Shown in pieces: positions 9,201 to 18,417 of a DNA stretch of 64,000 bases; within the stretch, counting starts at the first letter, position 1, and every line of letters starts with the position of its first letter. The DNA is from Mucilaginibacter sp. MD40 (lineage in GTDB: Bacteria; Bacteroidota; Bacteroidia; Sphingobacteriales; Sphingobacteriaceae), in contig NZ_NRSW01000001.1 of NCBI RefSeq assembly GCF_002288635.1, positions 2,871,852 through 2,935,851 on the forward strand, given 5' to 3'. The notes beneath the pieces were generated by a model, which was not told the origin of the DNA, did not search any database, and worked only from the letters and a program-made list of their open reading frames with translations. Position numbers and translations under genes: made by a program.

Positions 9201-10532
9201 ATGGATAATTTTATGGCTGCGAGGTCGCAGATGGCACTGTCGCTGGGCTTCCACATTATTTTTTCATGCATAGGCATGGTTATGCCTTTCTTTATGGCGG
9301 TATCGCATTTTTTGTGGCTGCGAAAAGGAGAACAGGTTTACCAAAACATTACCAGGGCCTGGAGTAAGGGGGTAGCCATATTTTTCGCAACCGGTGCTGT
9401 ATCGGGTACGGTATTGTCATTTGAACTGGGTCTACTGTGGCCTACATTTATGAAACATGCCGGCCCCATATTCGGGATGCCCTTTTCGCTTGAGGGGACC
9501 GCTTTTTTTATTGAAGCCATAGCGCTGGGGTTTTATTTATACGGCTGGAAAAGGTTTAACCGGTGGTTTCACTGGGTAACCGGTCTTGTGGTGGGCATCA
9601 GCGGCTTAACTTCCGGTATATTGGTGGTGGCGGCTAACAGTTGGATGAACAGCCCTACCGGATTTGAATTAGTGAACGGGAGCTATATTAATATTGACCC
9701 AATAAAGGCCATGTTTAATCCGGCCTGGTTTTCACAAGCGCTGCATATGTGTATAGCGGCATTTGCTGCAACTGGCTTTGCTGTAGCCGGTGTGCATGCC
9801 CTAATGGTCTGGCGCAGACGTAATGTTGATTTCCATATGCGCTCTTTTAAAATTGCAGCAATATTTGGTGTAATTGCCGCACTGCTGCAACCCATAAGTG
9901 GTGATATTTCGGCTAAAATGGTAGCCAAACGGCAACCCGCCAAACTCGCGGCTATGGAAGCCCATTTTAAAACAGAGCCCTATTCGCCACTTATTTTAGG
10001 CGGTATACCTGATGAAAAGAACAGGAAAGTGAATTATGCCATTGAACTGCCCGGCATGCTCAGCTTTTTAGTGTATGATAATTTTAAAACCCCGGTTAAA
10101 GGCCTCGACCAGATACCACAACAAGACCATCCACCGGTAACGGTGACGCACTTCGCCTTCCAGATAATGGTTGGGTTGGGAATGGCGATGATGGCGCTCG
10201 GAGTAATCTATCTGTTAGCCATATGGAAAAAAAGAAACTGGTTTAATAAAGGGTGGTTTCTCAAGCTTTTTATTGCGGCCACACCAATAGGATTTATTGC
10301 TGTTGAAGCCGGGTGGACGGTTACTGAAGTTGGGCGCCAGCCATGGATCATACAAGGGGTTATGCGAACCGCAGACGCGGTTACTCCTATGCCTGGAATA
10401 CACTATTCATTTTACTTATTTACCGTGGTATATTTTACGCTGAGTATAGTGGTGATATTTTTACTCTACAGGCAAATAAAAATGGTACCTGTTATATATG
10501 ATGTAAAACCTAAAAAGCTGCACACCAATTAA
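9201..10532 (+). CDS. cydA: Cytochrome bd ubiquinol oxidase subunit I
   Basis: Quinol oxidase catalytic subunit in the inner membrane; it oxidises quinol and reduces oxygen with haems b558, b595 and d. 443 residues, about nine TM helices. His18 in SLGFHIIFSCIGM and His182 in QALHMCIAAF sit where haem-ligand histidines are expected. The acidic pair in FSLEGTAFFIEAIALGFYLY (E98, E105) and the GRQPW motif near residue 378 are present. It lacks the long Q-loop insertion of E. coli CydA, so it is of the short Q-loop kind. Six bases separate it from cydB, so the two form an operon. No cydX or cydDC genes are nearby. No clear promoter box was found in 9070-9200. Confidence 0.96.
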   Translation: MDNFMAARSQMALSLGFHIIFSCIGMVMPFFMAVSHFLWLRKGEQVYQNITRAWSKGVAIFFATGAVSGTVLSFELGLLWPTFMKHAGPIFGMPFSLEGTAFFIEAIALGFYLYGWKRFNRWFHWVTGLVVGISGLTSGILVVAANSWMNSPTGFELVNGSYINIDPIKAMFNPAWFSQALHMCIAAFAATGFAVAGVHALMVWRRRNVDFHMRSFKIAAIFGVIAALLQPISGDISAKMVAKRQPAKLAAMEAHFKTEPYSPLILGGIPDEKNRKVNYAIELPGMLSFLVYDNFKTPVKGLDQIPQQDHPPVTVTHFAFQIMVGLGMAMMALGVIYLLAIWKKRNWFNKGWFLKLFIAATPIGFIAVEAGWTVTEVGRQPWIIQGVMRTADAVTPMPGIHYSFYLFTVVYFTLSIVVIFLLYRQIKMVPVIYDVKPKKLHTN

Positions 10533-10538
10533 GATATT

Positions 10539-11564
10539 ATGCTATATGTAGTTATCATTTTTTTATGGGTATCGCTGCTGCTTTACCTGGTAATGGGCGG
10601 TGCCGATTTTGGTGCGGGTATTATTGAGCTCTTTACATCTACCCAAAACAAATCACGTACGCGGCGCATCATGTACAATGCCATCGGGCCAATTTGGGAG
10701 GCCAACCACATGTGGCTTATTATTGCTATAGTTATCCTGTTTGTTGGCTTTCCTACTATTTACGCCACCATGTCAACCTATCTGCACATACCGCTCACAG
10801 TGATGCTTTTGGGCATTATCGCTCGTGGTACTGCGCTTACCTTTCGTAATTACGACGCGGTGCATGATAACATGCAAAAATTGTATAACAAGATATTTGT
10901 TTACTCCAGCTTTATTACACCGCTTTTCCTGGGTATTATTGCGGGCAGCGCGGTATCAGGCCGCATAGATCTGCAGGCCAATAATTTTGCTGATGCCTAT
11001 CTATACAGCTGGTTCAACTGGTTTTCGGTAGCTATAGGCTTTTTCACAGCTTCGCTATGTGGGTTCCTCGCGGCAATCTACCTGATTGGCGAAACTCATG
11101 ATGATACAGAACGCCGTAGTTTTATACGCAAAGCACGTATTATGAATGTAGCTGCTGTTTTATCAGGAGCTGTAGTGTTTATCGCCTCAACAAAGGAAAA
11201 CATCCCATTGGTACAGTGGGTTTTTGGTAATTTTATTGGTATTGCAGCGGTAAGCCTTGCTACTATTTCGCTTATTTTATTGTGGTATCTCATTAGTCGG
11301 GGTAAAAGATATATCATACGGGTATTAGCTGGTTTTCAAATGACCATGATATTATTCACCACCACTTACCGGCACTACCCGCGTATTGTTATACTCAAGA
11401 ACGGAGGGTATCTTTCCCTGATAGATCACAGAGGTGCAGATAAAACTATATATGCGTTAGGTATGGCTTTATTGGTAGGAAGTGTGTTTATACTACCGGC
11501 GCTATTTTACCTCATATGGAGTTTCAGAAAGAAAGATGGCACTGCCGATGCGTTACAACACTGA
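10539..11564 (+). CDS. cydB: Cytochrome bd ubiquinol oxidase subunit II
   Basis: 341 residues, all-helical membrane partner of CydA. The N-terminus MLYVVIIFLWVSLLLYLVMG, then GADFGAGIIELF, and the downstream PIWEANHMWLIIAIVILFVG are typical CydB motifs (the conserved W-E-A/G-N-H-V/M-W). It starts six bases after the cydA stop. It converges on the nhaA gene with only 10 bp between stop codons. Confidence 0.96.
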   Translation: MLYVVIIFLWVSLLLYLVMGGADFGAGIIELFTSTQNKSRTRRIMYNAIGPIWEANHMWLIIAIVILFVGFPTIYATMSTYLHIPLTVMLLGIIARGTALTFRNYDAVHDNMQKLYNKIFVYSSFITPLFLGIIAGSAVSGRIDLQANNFADAYLYSWFNWFSVAIGFFTASLCGFLAAIYLIGETHDDTERRSFIRKARIMNVAAVLSGAVVFIASTKENIPLVQWVFGNFIGIAAVSLATISLILLWYLISRGKRYIIRVLAGFQMTMILFTTTYRHYPRIVILKNGGYLSLIDHRGADKTIYALGMALLVGSVFILPALFYLIWSFRKKDGTADALQH

Positions 11565-11574
11565 TCCAATATAA

Positions 11575-12729
11575 TTAAGATCGGGTCTTATCAGGTAACG
11601 GAATCACCAATTGCTTACGAAGATACAGATAGCCACCAATACCGGCTATCAAGGAAGCCAGCACAATGGCCAGTTTAGCGCTTTCTGCCTGCATGGTATT
11701 TCCGAATGATAATAGCGTAATAAATATAGACATGGTGAAGCCTATTCCCGCTAAAACGCCGGCACCAGCCATCAATTTACGATTAACATCATGCGGCAAA
11801 GTACCTATACCTGTTTTAACCGCTAATAAGCTGGATAGCGTTACCCCAAGCGGTTTGCCTAAACAAAGCCCCGCTATAATGCCCAAACTTAATCCGCTAC
11901 CCAAGCCGGAAACCATACCCGTAGTAAAAGTAATATTGGTATTGGCCAAAGCGAATAGCGGCATAATAACGTAATTAACCGGCCGGCTCAAGTGATGTTC
12001 CAGTTTCTTTAAAGGTGAACCTTTTTTTGACTTAGCCGGGATTGTTAAAGCGGTAAGCACGCCTGCTATGGTTGCATGCACTCCAGAATGATGAACAAAA
12101 TACCACATTAATATCCCAGGTATAATAAAAAACACCGGTTGCTTAACACCCATTTTGTTCATGAGCAACAGCAACAAAAACAACATAGCCGCTATGCCCA
12201 TATTTAACCAATGCATACCCGTAGCATAAAAGATAGCAATAACTAATATAGCCAGCAGGTCATCAACTACGGCAAGCGCTGATAAAAAGGCCCGTAGACC
12301 ACGAGGGACAACGCTTCCCAATAAAGACAACACACCTAATGAAAAAGCGATGTCGGTAGCCATAGGGATACCCCACCCCTTCCCGGCCGTAGTTCCGGAA
12401 TTAACAAGCCAATAAATCAGGGCAGGTAACAAAGCACCGCCTAACGCCGCTATTACCGGCAAAGCCGCCCTTTTTGCACCGGATAGATGCCCATCGAGTA
12501 TTTCTTGCTTGATCTCCAGCCCTACCAGAAAAAAAAATACAGCCATCAGGCCATCGTTTATCCAGTTAAGTACCGATAAACTTATTATACCTGCATCTAT
12601 CTGTGCAGACAATAAATGACTAAATCCGTTTCTCAACGGCGAATTAGCTATGATTAATGATACAATTACACAAAGCAATAATACTATCCCTCCTGTAACA
12701 TCAGATTTAAGTAAGGCCGGAAACTTCAT
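11575..12729 (-). CDS. nhaA: Na+/H+ antiporter NhaA
   Basis: Electrogenic sodium/proton exchanger of the inner membrane, involved in pH and salt homeostasis. With the start at 12729 (MKFPALLKSD) the protein has 384 residues, close to the family norm. The essential aspartates are visible: D126 in PMATDIAFSLGVL and the D156-D157 pair in ALAVVDDLLAI, matching D133/D163/D164 of the E. coli enzyme. A start ten codons upstream (12759) is also ATG but adds residues not usual for the family. Transcribed alone, convergent with cydAB. Confidence 0.95.
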   Translation of the reverse strand: MKFPALLKSDVTGGIVLLLCVIVSLIIANSPLRNGFSHLLSAQIDAGIISLSVLNWINDGLMAVFFFLVGLEIKQEILDGHLSGAKRAALPVIAALGGALLPALIYWLVNSGTTAGKGWGIPMATDIAFSLGVLSLLGSVVPRGLRAFLSALAVVDDLLAILVIAIFYATGMHWLNMGIAAMLFLLLLLMNKMGVKQPVFFIIPGILMWYFVHHSGVHATIAGVLTALTIPAKSKKGSPLKKLEHHLSRPVNYVIMPLFALANTNITFTTGMVSGLGSGLSLGIIAGLCLGKPLGVTLSSLLAVKTGIGTLPHDVNRKLMAGAGVLAGIGFTMSIFITLLSFGNTMQAESAKLAIVLASLIAGIGGYLYLRKQLVIPLPDKTRS

Positions 12730-12822
12730 AGTTAATGCAGAGTGTGGCAAATATACCATTCCCTTTAAATAACGTTTATTGAAAACAAAAAACCCTTATC
12801 AAGGTGTTATAAGCGATAATGT

Positions 12823-12839
12823 TACACCAAAATGGTGTA
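12823..12839. repeat. Short perfect palindrome upstream of the MscS-type channel gene
   Basis: TACACCA-AAA-TGGTGTA, 7-bp perfect arms, ending 40 bp before the chosen ATG at 12880. It could be an operator or an mRNA 5' hairpin. Nothing else supports a function. Confidence 0.3.
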
Positions 12840-12879
12840 CGTTCATACATATTGTGTTTATCAAACTAAAGTTGAAAAA

Positions 12880-15216
12880 ATGAAGTTTACAGGCGTATTT
12901 GCAAAATCGGCAATAATTTTACTTTTAGTCTTAATAGCCAATGTCCTGCACGCGCAAACGCCACAAATACAAACAGACTCGGCCGAAACTATACCTGATA
13001 CTTTACTTTTTAGATTACAGCGCGCCCAGGCTGCCATAACTGAAATTAACGCGTCTAATAAAAAAGGATATGCTACTGAACAAACAAGGCAGACGTTAAC
13101 AGATGTAAGGCAAAACATAGCACCCATAAAAGCCGACCTGAAAGTTTCTGCACGAGTAATAGAACCCAAAACGCTTACCAGTTACGACCTTATCCTCCGT
13201 ACCTCCCAGGAAGATCTGCTAAATGTGCAAAACAAACTTTCAAAGGCAAGCAGCGATCTGCAGCGCATGTCAAAAGAAGTACTTGAGTTGAGCAGAGACT
13301 CGGTACTAACGGTTACCGCGAATGATACATCGGCCAAAAATCTATACCGTGCTCAACTGGTAAATATTAAACTAAGGCTGCAAAACGCAGGTAAACTCAC
13401 AACGGCTAACCTGGACACAGTAAGCCGGCTGCTTGCCGATGTTTCTGAAACAACCTTATTAATAACCGATCTAGAGGCTAATATTGCCGAGCGAATGCAA
13501 ATATCAGGCAAAAGCGCCTTGAGAAAAGAGTCGCCGTACATTTGGTCGGCACCGGTTGAGCGCAAAGGCGACGATATAGGCGAGCTATTATCATCATCCA
13601 TAAGAGGCCAGAATAAAATACTAAGTTATTTCATCAATTCTACATGGGATAATCGAATCCTGCTTATTTTGCTTGGCGGTATATTCTTTCTATGGGTGTT
13701 TCTTAATTATCGCAAAGCACAGCAAGCCGATATCAGGGATAAGATAGGACCGCTAAATTTCAAATTCCTTAGCAGCATACCTATCATACCATCCCTTATT
13801 GTTATATTGGTATTTACGCCTCTTTTCGAACCCGACTCACCTTCGCTTTATATAGAGATCATATCATTCGCACTGCTGGCATTACTTACCATAGATTTTT
13901 GGAAAAAGCTGCCGATAAAGCAACTGCGCCAATGGCTGTATATTGTTGGGCTGTATATACTGGTAATGGCTGTTACAGCAACCATACATGATGCTATTTT
14001 AATGCGTTTGCTACTGATAGCTGTAAATGTTGCTTCGCTTTATATTGGTTATAAGTTTTACAGCAAGCTCAAAGAAATTAATTTTAAAAAGGGATTTATA
14101 AAACCTGTGCTTATTATATTCCTAATTCTTAACATCTTATCCGTAGTGTTAAATATATTGGGCCGCATTAGCCTTGCCAAGATCAATTCTGTTACCGCCA
14201 TTATTGGGCTTTCGCAAGTAATAGGACTGGCTATATTCATCCAGATACTTACTGATGCGCTTGAATTACAAATAAAGGTAAGCTCATGCAGAGGTGGTTT
14301 ATTTTCGAGGTTAGATGTATCTAAAACCCGCCAGTCATTTCAGCGTATGCTGTCTATCATAGCCGTGGTGCTATGGCTACTGGTATTTTTCATCAACCTT
14401 AATGTGGCTGGGGGCGTTTTTAGTTTTTTCCACCAGATACTTATTAAGGAACGTAGTTTTGGTACACTAAAGTTCACGCTTAGCAACATCCTGTTTTTTG
14501 CCATTATTGTTTATATATCCAATATACTTCAAAAAAATATAGGCGTGCTGTTTGGTGAAAAATCCATTTCTATCAGTAGTACCGAGGTGGAACATAAAAG
14601 TTCTAAATTAACGCTCATACGGCTGATTATAGTCATCTTAGGTTTATTACTGGCAGTAACAGCATCGGGCATACCAGTTGACAAACTCACCGTTGTACTT
14701 GGCGCGCTTAGTGTGGGCATAGGCCTGGGCATGCAGAACATTGTGAACAATTTTGTTTCAGGCATTATTCTCATATTCGAAAAGCCTTTTGAAATAGGCG
14801 ACTTTATTGAACTGGCCGATAAAAAAGGTAAAATACAGGATATAGGCATACGGTCCAGTAAAATGCTTACACAATATGGCTCTCAGGTGATTATCCCAAA
14901 TGGTGACCTTTTATCAAACAGGCTGGTGAATTGGACCCAGGGAGCATCTTTCGTAAAATCCGAACTGCTATTTAAGGTAAATATAGCTACTGATTTGAAT
15001 GCGCTTAGCAAAGCTATTGAAGAGGAAATAACCCAAAGCGATCATACGGTTAAAAACCTTGCTCCTGAAATACTCATTAACACCATTACCGCTGACGCTG
15101 TTGAAATTAAACTATTGATATGGCTTACCAGTGTTTACATAGAGCCGGCATTTAAAAGCATGTTATTTGCCAACCTTATAAAACGTTTTACCAGCATGCA
15201 GATAAAAGTGATGTAA
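12880..15216 (+). CDS. Large mechanosensitive ion channel, MscS family (MscK/YbdG-like architecture)
   Basis: 778 residues with the start at 12880, chosen because MKFTGVFAKSAIILLLVLIA is a proper signal peptide (cleavage near HAQ). A periplasmic alpha-helical/coiled-coil region of about 200 residues follows, then roughly ten membrane spans. The C-terminal part holds the MscS pore helix and beta domain: VGIGLGMQNIVNNFVSGIIL, EKPFEIGDFIELADKKGKIQ, and GSQVIIPNGDLLSNRLVNWT. The role is turgor release during osmotic downshift. Its 3' end overlaps the convergent glycosyltransferase gene by 29 bp. Confidence 0.92.
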   Translation: MKFTGVFAKSAIILLLVLIANVLHAQTPQIQTDSAETIPDTLLFRLQRAQAAITEINASNKKGYATEQTRQTLTDVRQNIAPIKADLKVSARVIEPKTLTSYDLILRTSQEDLLNVQNKLSKASSDLQRMSKEVLELSRDSVLTVTANDTSAKNLYRAQLVNIKLRLQNAGKLTTANLDTVSRLLADVSETTLLITDLEANIAERMQISGKSALRKESPYIWSAPVERKGDDIGELLSSSIRGQNKILSYFINSTWDNRILLILLGGIFFLWVFLNYRKAQQADIRDKIGPLNFKFLSSIPIIPSLIVILVFTPLFEPDSPSLYIEIISFALLALLTIDFWKKLPIKQLRQWLYIVGLYILVMAVTATIHDAILMRLLLIAVNVASLYIGYKFYSKLKEINFKKGFIKPVLIIFLILNILSVVLNILGRISLAKINSVTAIIGLSQVIGLAIFIQILTDALELQIKVSSCRGGLFSRLDVSKTRQSFQRMLSIIAVVLWLLVFFINLNVAGGVFSFFHQILIKERSFGTLKFTLSNILFFAIIVYISNILQKNIGVLFGEKSISISSTEVEHKSSKLTLIRLIIVILGLLLAVTASGIPVDKLTVVLGALSVGIGLGMQNIVNNFVSGIILIFEKPFEIGDFIELADKKGKIQDIGIRSSKMLTQYGSQVIIPNGDLLSNRLVNWTQGASFVKSELLFKVNIATDLNALSKAIEEEITQSDHTVKNLAPEILINTITADAVEIKLLIWLTSVYIEPAFKSMLFANLIKRFTSMQIKVM

Positions 15217-16411
15217 TAAAATGTAAACGTGGTTTTATGCTTTTTTCTGTTAAAGGTGCAGGTCCGGTTGCCAGGCTGCTAATATCGTTGAAATAAGTTT
15301 GCGCAAGGCCATCCCAGCTTAGCTCTGCCATATGCCGTATACATGCTGTAGCGAATTGATGAGCCAATGGTTTGTTATCAAGTAATGTTTCCAGCTTTTG
15401 TACATAATCATCCGCAAGGTAGGGGCTGCACCTGAAACCATTAACACCGTGTTCAACAAAGTCTTTTGATCCTCCACCATCAGCTATCACGCATGGTAAA
15501 CCTGATGCCATTGCTTCAGCTACCACATTCCCATAGGTTTCAGAAACTGATGGGAACAAAAAAACATCTGCCGAAGCATATAACAGCGCAAGATAGTGGT
15601 GGTCAACCTTTCCGGTAAAATAAGCGTTTTTCATGCGGCGTTCACAAACCTGCCTCGCGCTGCCGTCGCCTACTATCAAAAAATTCACTTTCCGGTCTCT
15701 TTCCATAAAACTGTTGTAAACGGCAAACAAAGTTTCCAGGTTTTTTTCCCATACCAGGCGACTGGCAAACATAATAGTTGGGTTCTGGTTACCGGTAAGG
15801 CGCTCTATTACTCTTTTATCGCGATTAACCGGATTAAATAAATGCGTGTCTATCCCCCTTTTCCACAACTGCATTTTTTCAGGAGCTATTCCCATTTCCA
15901 GTAATTCATGTTTAATGCTGGTTGCGGGTACATATACTTTATTACACCTGTTATAAAAACGTTTGTGCCCACGGGCAATACGGTTCTTAACCGGCTTTAT
16001 TAAAAAAGGCAGGTATTTGAAATAATAATCAACATAGGAAATAAAATGAGTATGATAAATAGTAAGTACAGGCAACTGGTGTTGTTCAGCATACGAAAGA
16101 GCGAAATTACCCAGGTAAGATGGCGTTGCAATATGTACTACTTGTGGTGCAAAATCTTTTAATTTTTTATTTAAAGAAGACTTTACACGGTTCGGTAAAG
16201 CCAGTGAGTACCCGGCGTTTACCGGTAGGTTAATATGAGGCACCCTAAAACTATCAAAACTTAAAATGCTTTCGGGACCGGCGCCATAAATAAAAAGATA
16301 TTCGAAACGGGTTGTATCTATCCGGTTAATGAGCTGGTACATGGTACGCACAGCGCCATCAAATTTTTCTGCCAATATATCGGCAAAAAATGCTACCTTA
16401 ATCTTATCCAA
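15188..16411 (-). CDS. Glycosyltransferase family 4 (GT-B fold)
   Basis: 407 residues. The N-terminal Rossmann half begins at once (KIKVAFFADILAEKFDGAVR), so the start must be the TTG at 16411. An in-frame stop lies a few codons upstream, and AAAGGG sits 8 bases before the TTG. The C-terminal nucleotide-sugar half shows MFASRLVWEKNLETLFAVY, FLIVGDGSARQV and the E-x7-E motif in SETYGNVVAEAMASGLP. It resembles mannosyl- and diacylglycerol-type GT4 enzymes, but donor and acceptor cannot be assigned. A glycolipid or cell-surface role is inferred. A 52-residue membrane-protein gene precedes it by 25 bp. Confidence 0.9.
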   Translation of the reverse strand: MDKIKVAFFADILAEKFDGAVRTMYQLINRIDTTRFEYLFIYGAGPESILSFDSFRVPHINLPVNAGYSLALPNRVKSSLNKKLKDFAPQVVHIATPSYLGNFALSYAEQHQLPVLTIYHTHFISYVDYYFKYLPFLIKPVKNRIARGHKRFYNRCNKVYVPATSIKHELLEMGIAPEKMQLWKRGIDTHLFNPVNRDKRVIERLTGNQNPTIMFASRLVWEKNLETLFAVYNSFMERDRKVNFLIVGDGSARQVCERRMKNAYFTGKVDHHYLALLYASADVFLFPSVSETYGNVVAEAMASGLPCVIADGGGSKDFVEHGVNGFRCSPYLADDYVQKLETLLDNKPLAHQFATACIRHMAELSWDGLAQTYFNDISSLATGPAPLTEKSIKPRLHFITSLLSACW

Positions 16412-16436
16412 AAAACAGCCCTTTCAGTACAGATGG

Positions 16437-16595
16437 TTACAAAGAATGAAAATGCTGCTGACCGGAATTAAGGCCGGGCTCTTGAACACGCGCTTCAGCA
16501 TCATTCTTTTTTATTGGCGTACGTGAGGCTGCCCAGATAACAACTGCAGCTATCAGTAGCATAAACAGATCAAGTGATGAATAGCCCATTTCCAT
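16437..16595 (-). CDS. Predicted 52-residue single-pass membrane protein
   Basis: An open frame from ATG 16595 to TAA 16437 encodes MEMGYSSLDLFMLLIAAVVI and then a hydrophilic tail with KKNDAEARVQEP. Residues about 8-25 form one transmembrane helix, with the charged tail after it. It is on the same strand as the GT4 gene, 25 bp upstream of its TTG start, so co-transcription is likely. No family is recognised and no strong ribosome-binding site is visible. The 292 bp upstream (16596-16887) are AT-rich and show no other gene. Confidence 0.4.
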   Translation of the reverse strand: MEMGYSSLDLFMLLIAAVVIWAASRTPIKKNDAEARVQEPGLNSGQQHFHSL

Positions 16596-16887
16596 TGGTT
16601 TTATATTATAACACAAACCTACCCAGTTAGTTTAAGGGAAATGTTAATAGCACATTATCAGATAAATAATATTTAGATTAAAAGTAATTTTTATGTTAAG
16701 AGTTAAATCACTCTTTAAAGTTGTACGATAAACGGTTGTTTTATGCGTTATTTACCTATACCTTAGCAAAACATCTGCTTAAGCTTTTAATTTGTTCTTT
16801 AATTTTTATTCCGTTTAAAAATTTTACACTTTGCCGTTACCCAAACTATAAGCTAATAGTTGATACACACTTGTTTTACATCTACTA

Positions 16888-18417
16888 ATGAACAAAAAAA
16901 AGAATTACGATTCTGAATTTTGCGGAAGCTTGCCTCTTCATAATATTAATGTTATCCAGGCTTATGGATACCTGATGGTATTAGACAAAGAGTCTCTCGA
17001 GATTTTACAGGTAAGCGAAAATATTGCTGATCTGCTTAATAAACCGGTAACGGAAGTTGTGGGTAAACCCCTGGCTGAGTTTGTTAATGATGATACGGTT
17101 GTCAAAAATATTCAACAGCGTTTCAATAATAAAATAAAGAATAAGGTACCAGCCACCCTTGTTTTGGCGGGCAATACAGTACAAGCTTTAATTCATTTAA
17201 AGGAACAATACCTGATAGTTGAAATTGAAAAACCATCGGTTGTAAATGAACGGAGTTTCAGCAGCGTATTTGATGAGGTAAAATACGCCATTGCGGCTAT
17301 TGAAGAGGCCGAAACCATTGCGGACATCAGCAATGTAGCTGTGCAAGAGTTACGCAAACTAACCTGCTTTAATGGTATCATGATGTATCGTTTTGATAAA
17401 GACTGGAACGGTACTGTAATAGCCGAAGATAAAGTACAGAGCCAGGGTCTCGAAAATTATCTGGGCCATACCTTCCCTGCATCTGATGTTCCTAAACAAG
17501 CGCGTGAACTTTATTTAAAAAACACTTACCGGCTTATACCCAATCGCGAGTTTAAACCGGTACGCCTGTATCCGGTTATCAATCCTAAAACCAATACGTT
17601 TATTGATCTTAGCGACTGTAACCTCCGCGGTGTGGCGGCCGTTCACATTGAATATTTAAAGAACATGAATGTGCAGGCAAGCATGTCCTTGAGGGTTATT
17701 CATAACGGCCAATTGTGGGGTCTGATCGCCTGCCATCACCTAACACCGCTATACCTTAGTTTTGAACTTTGCAGTGTATGCGAGCTCATATCATCTGTCA
17801 TATCAAACCGTATCACAACAATACTTTATAAGGAAACGTTTGAAACAGAGGCGGAACTGCAAAAGAAACAAACCGCGCTTATTGCGCAGGTTTATGCAGA
17901 AGATGATCTTATAAGCGGTATATTAGAAAATACAGATCTAAACCTGATGCATTTACTAAACGCAGATGGTATCGCGGCCATGATTAATGGCAGAGTAAAC
18001 ACCATAGGTATTGTACCCGACAAAGGTTTTTTAGAAAACATGCAACTCTGGTTACAAGGCAAAGATATTGACAGGGTATATGCTACAGATCATCTTCCTG
18101 AAGAATATGACGAAGCCCTGTCCTATGCAGAAACTGCCAGTGGTGTATTAGCCATACCAGTAAACAAGGAACAGGGAGATTATATTCTATGTTTCAGGCC
18201 GGAGGTTAAACAAACTATTAACTGGGGTGGTGATCCTAATAAAGCCATCAACTTTGAACCTGATGGTAAAAACTATCATCCAAGAAACTCGTTTAAGTTG
18301 TGGAAAGAAACCGTTCATAATACTTCAGCAGCATGGAACAAGTATGAACTTGAGATGGCTGAAAATATGAGAAGTTTTATTTACGAATTTATAACAAAAA
18401 GCACAGCAGGCAATTAA
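16888..18417 (+). CDS. Bacteriophytochrome photosensory core (PAS-GAF-PHY) without own output domain
   Basis: A 509-residue red/far-red light sensor module. Cys12, just before LPLHNINVIQAYG, sits where bacteriophytochromes bind biliverdin. The GAF domain has FPASDVPKQAREL (D200) and the pocket histidines H253 (VHIEYLKNM) and H283 (ACHHLTP). Their spacings (53 and 30 residues) equal those of D207/H260/H290 in Deinococcus BphP. The PHY tongue motif PRNSF lies at 465-469, preceded by a WGGDP motif. The protein stops right after the PHY domain. The next gene starts on the following base in the same frame and carries a histidine kinase. No haem oxygenase gene is in the window, so the biliverdin source must be elsewhere. 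Confidence 0.93.
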   Translation: MNKKKNYDSEFCGSLPLHNINVIQAYGYLMVLDKESLEILQVSENIADLLNKPVTEVVGKPLAEFVNDDTVVKNIQQRFNNKIKNKVPATLVLAGNTVQALIHLKEQYLIVEIEKPSVVNERSFSSVFDEVKYAIAAIEEAETIADISNVAVQELRKLTCFNGIMMYRFDKDWNGTVIAEDKVQSQGLENYLGHTFPASDVPKQARELYLKNTYRLIPNREFKPVRLYPVINPKTNTFIDLSDCNLRGVAAVHIEYLKNMNVQASMSLRVIHNGQLWGLIACHHLTPLYLSFELCSVCELISSVISNRITTILYKETFETEAELQKKQTALIAQVYAEDDLISGILENTDLNLMHLLNADGIAAMINGRVNTIGIVPDKGFLENMQLWLQGKDIDRVYATDHLPEEYDEALSYAETASGVLAIPVNKEQGDYILCFRPEVKQTINWGGDPNKAINFEPDGKNYHPRNSFKLWKETVHNTSAAWNKYELEMAENMRSFIYEFITKSTAGN

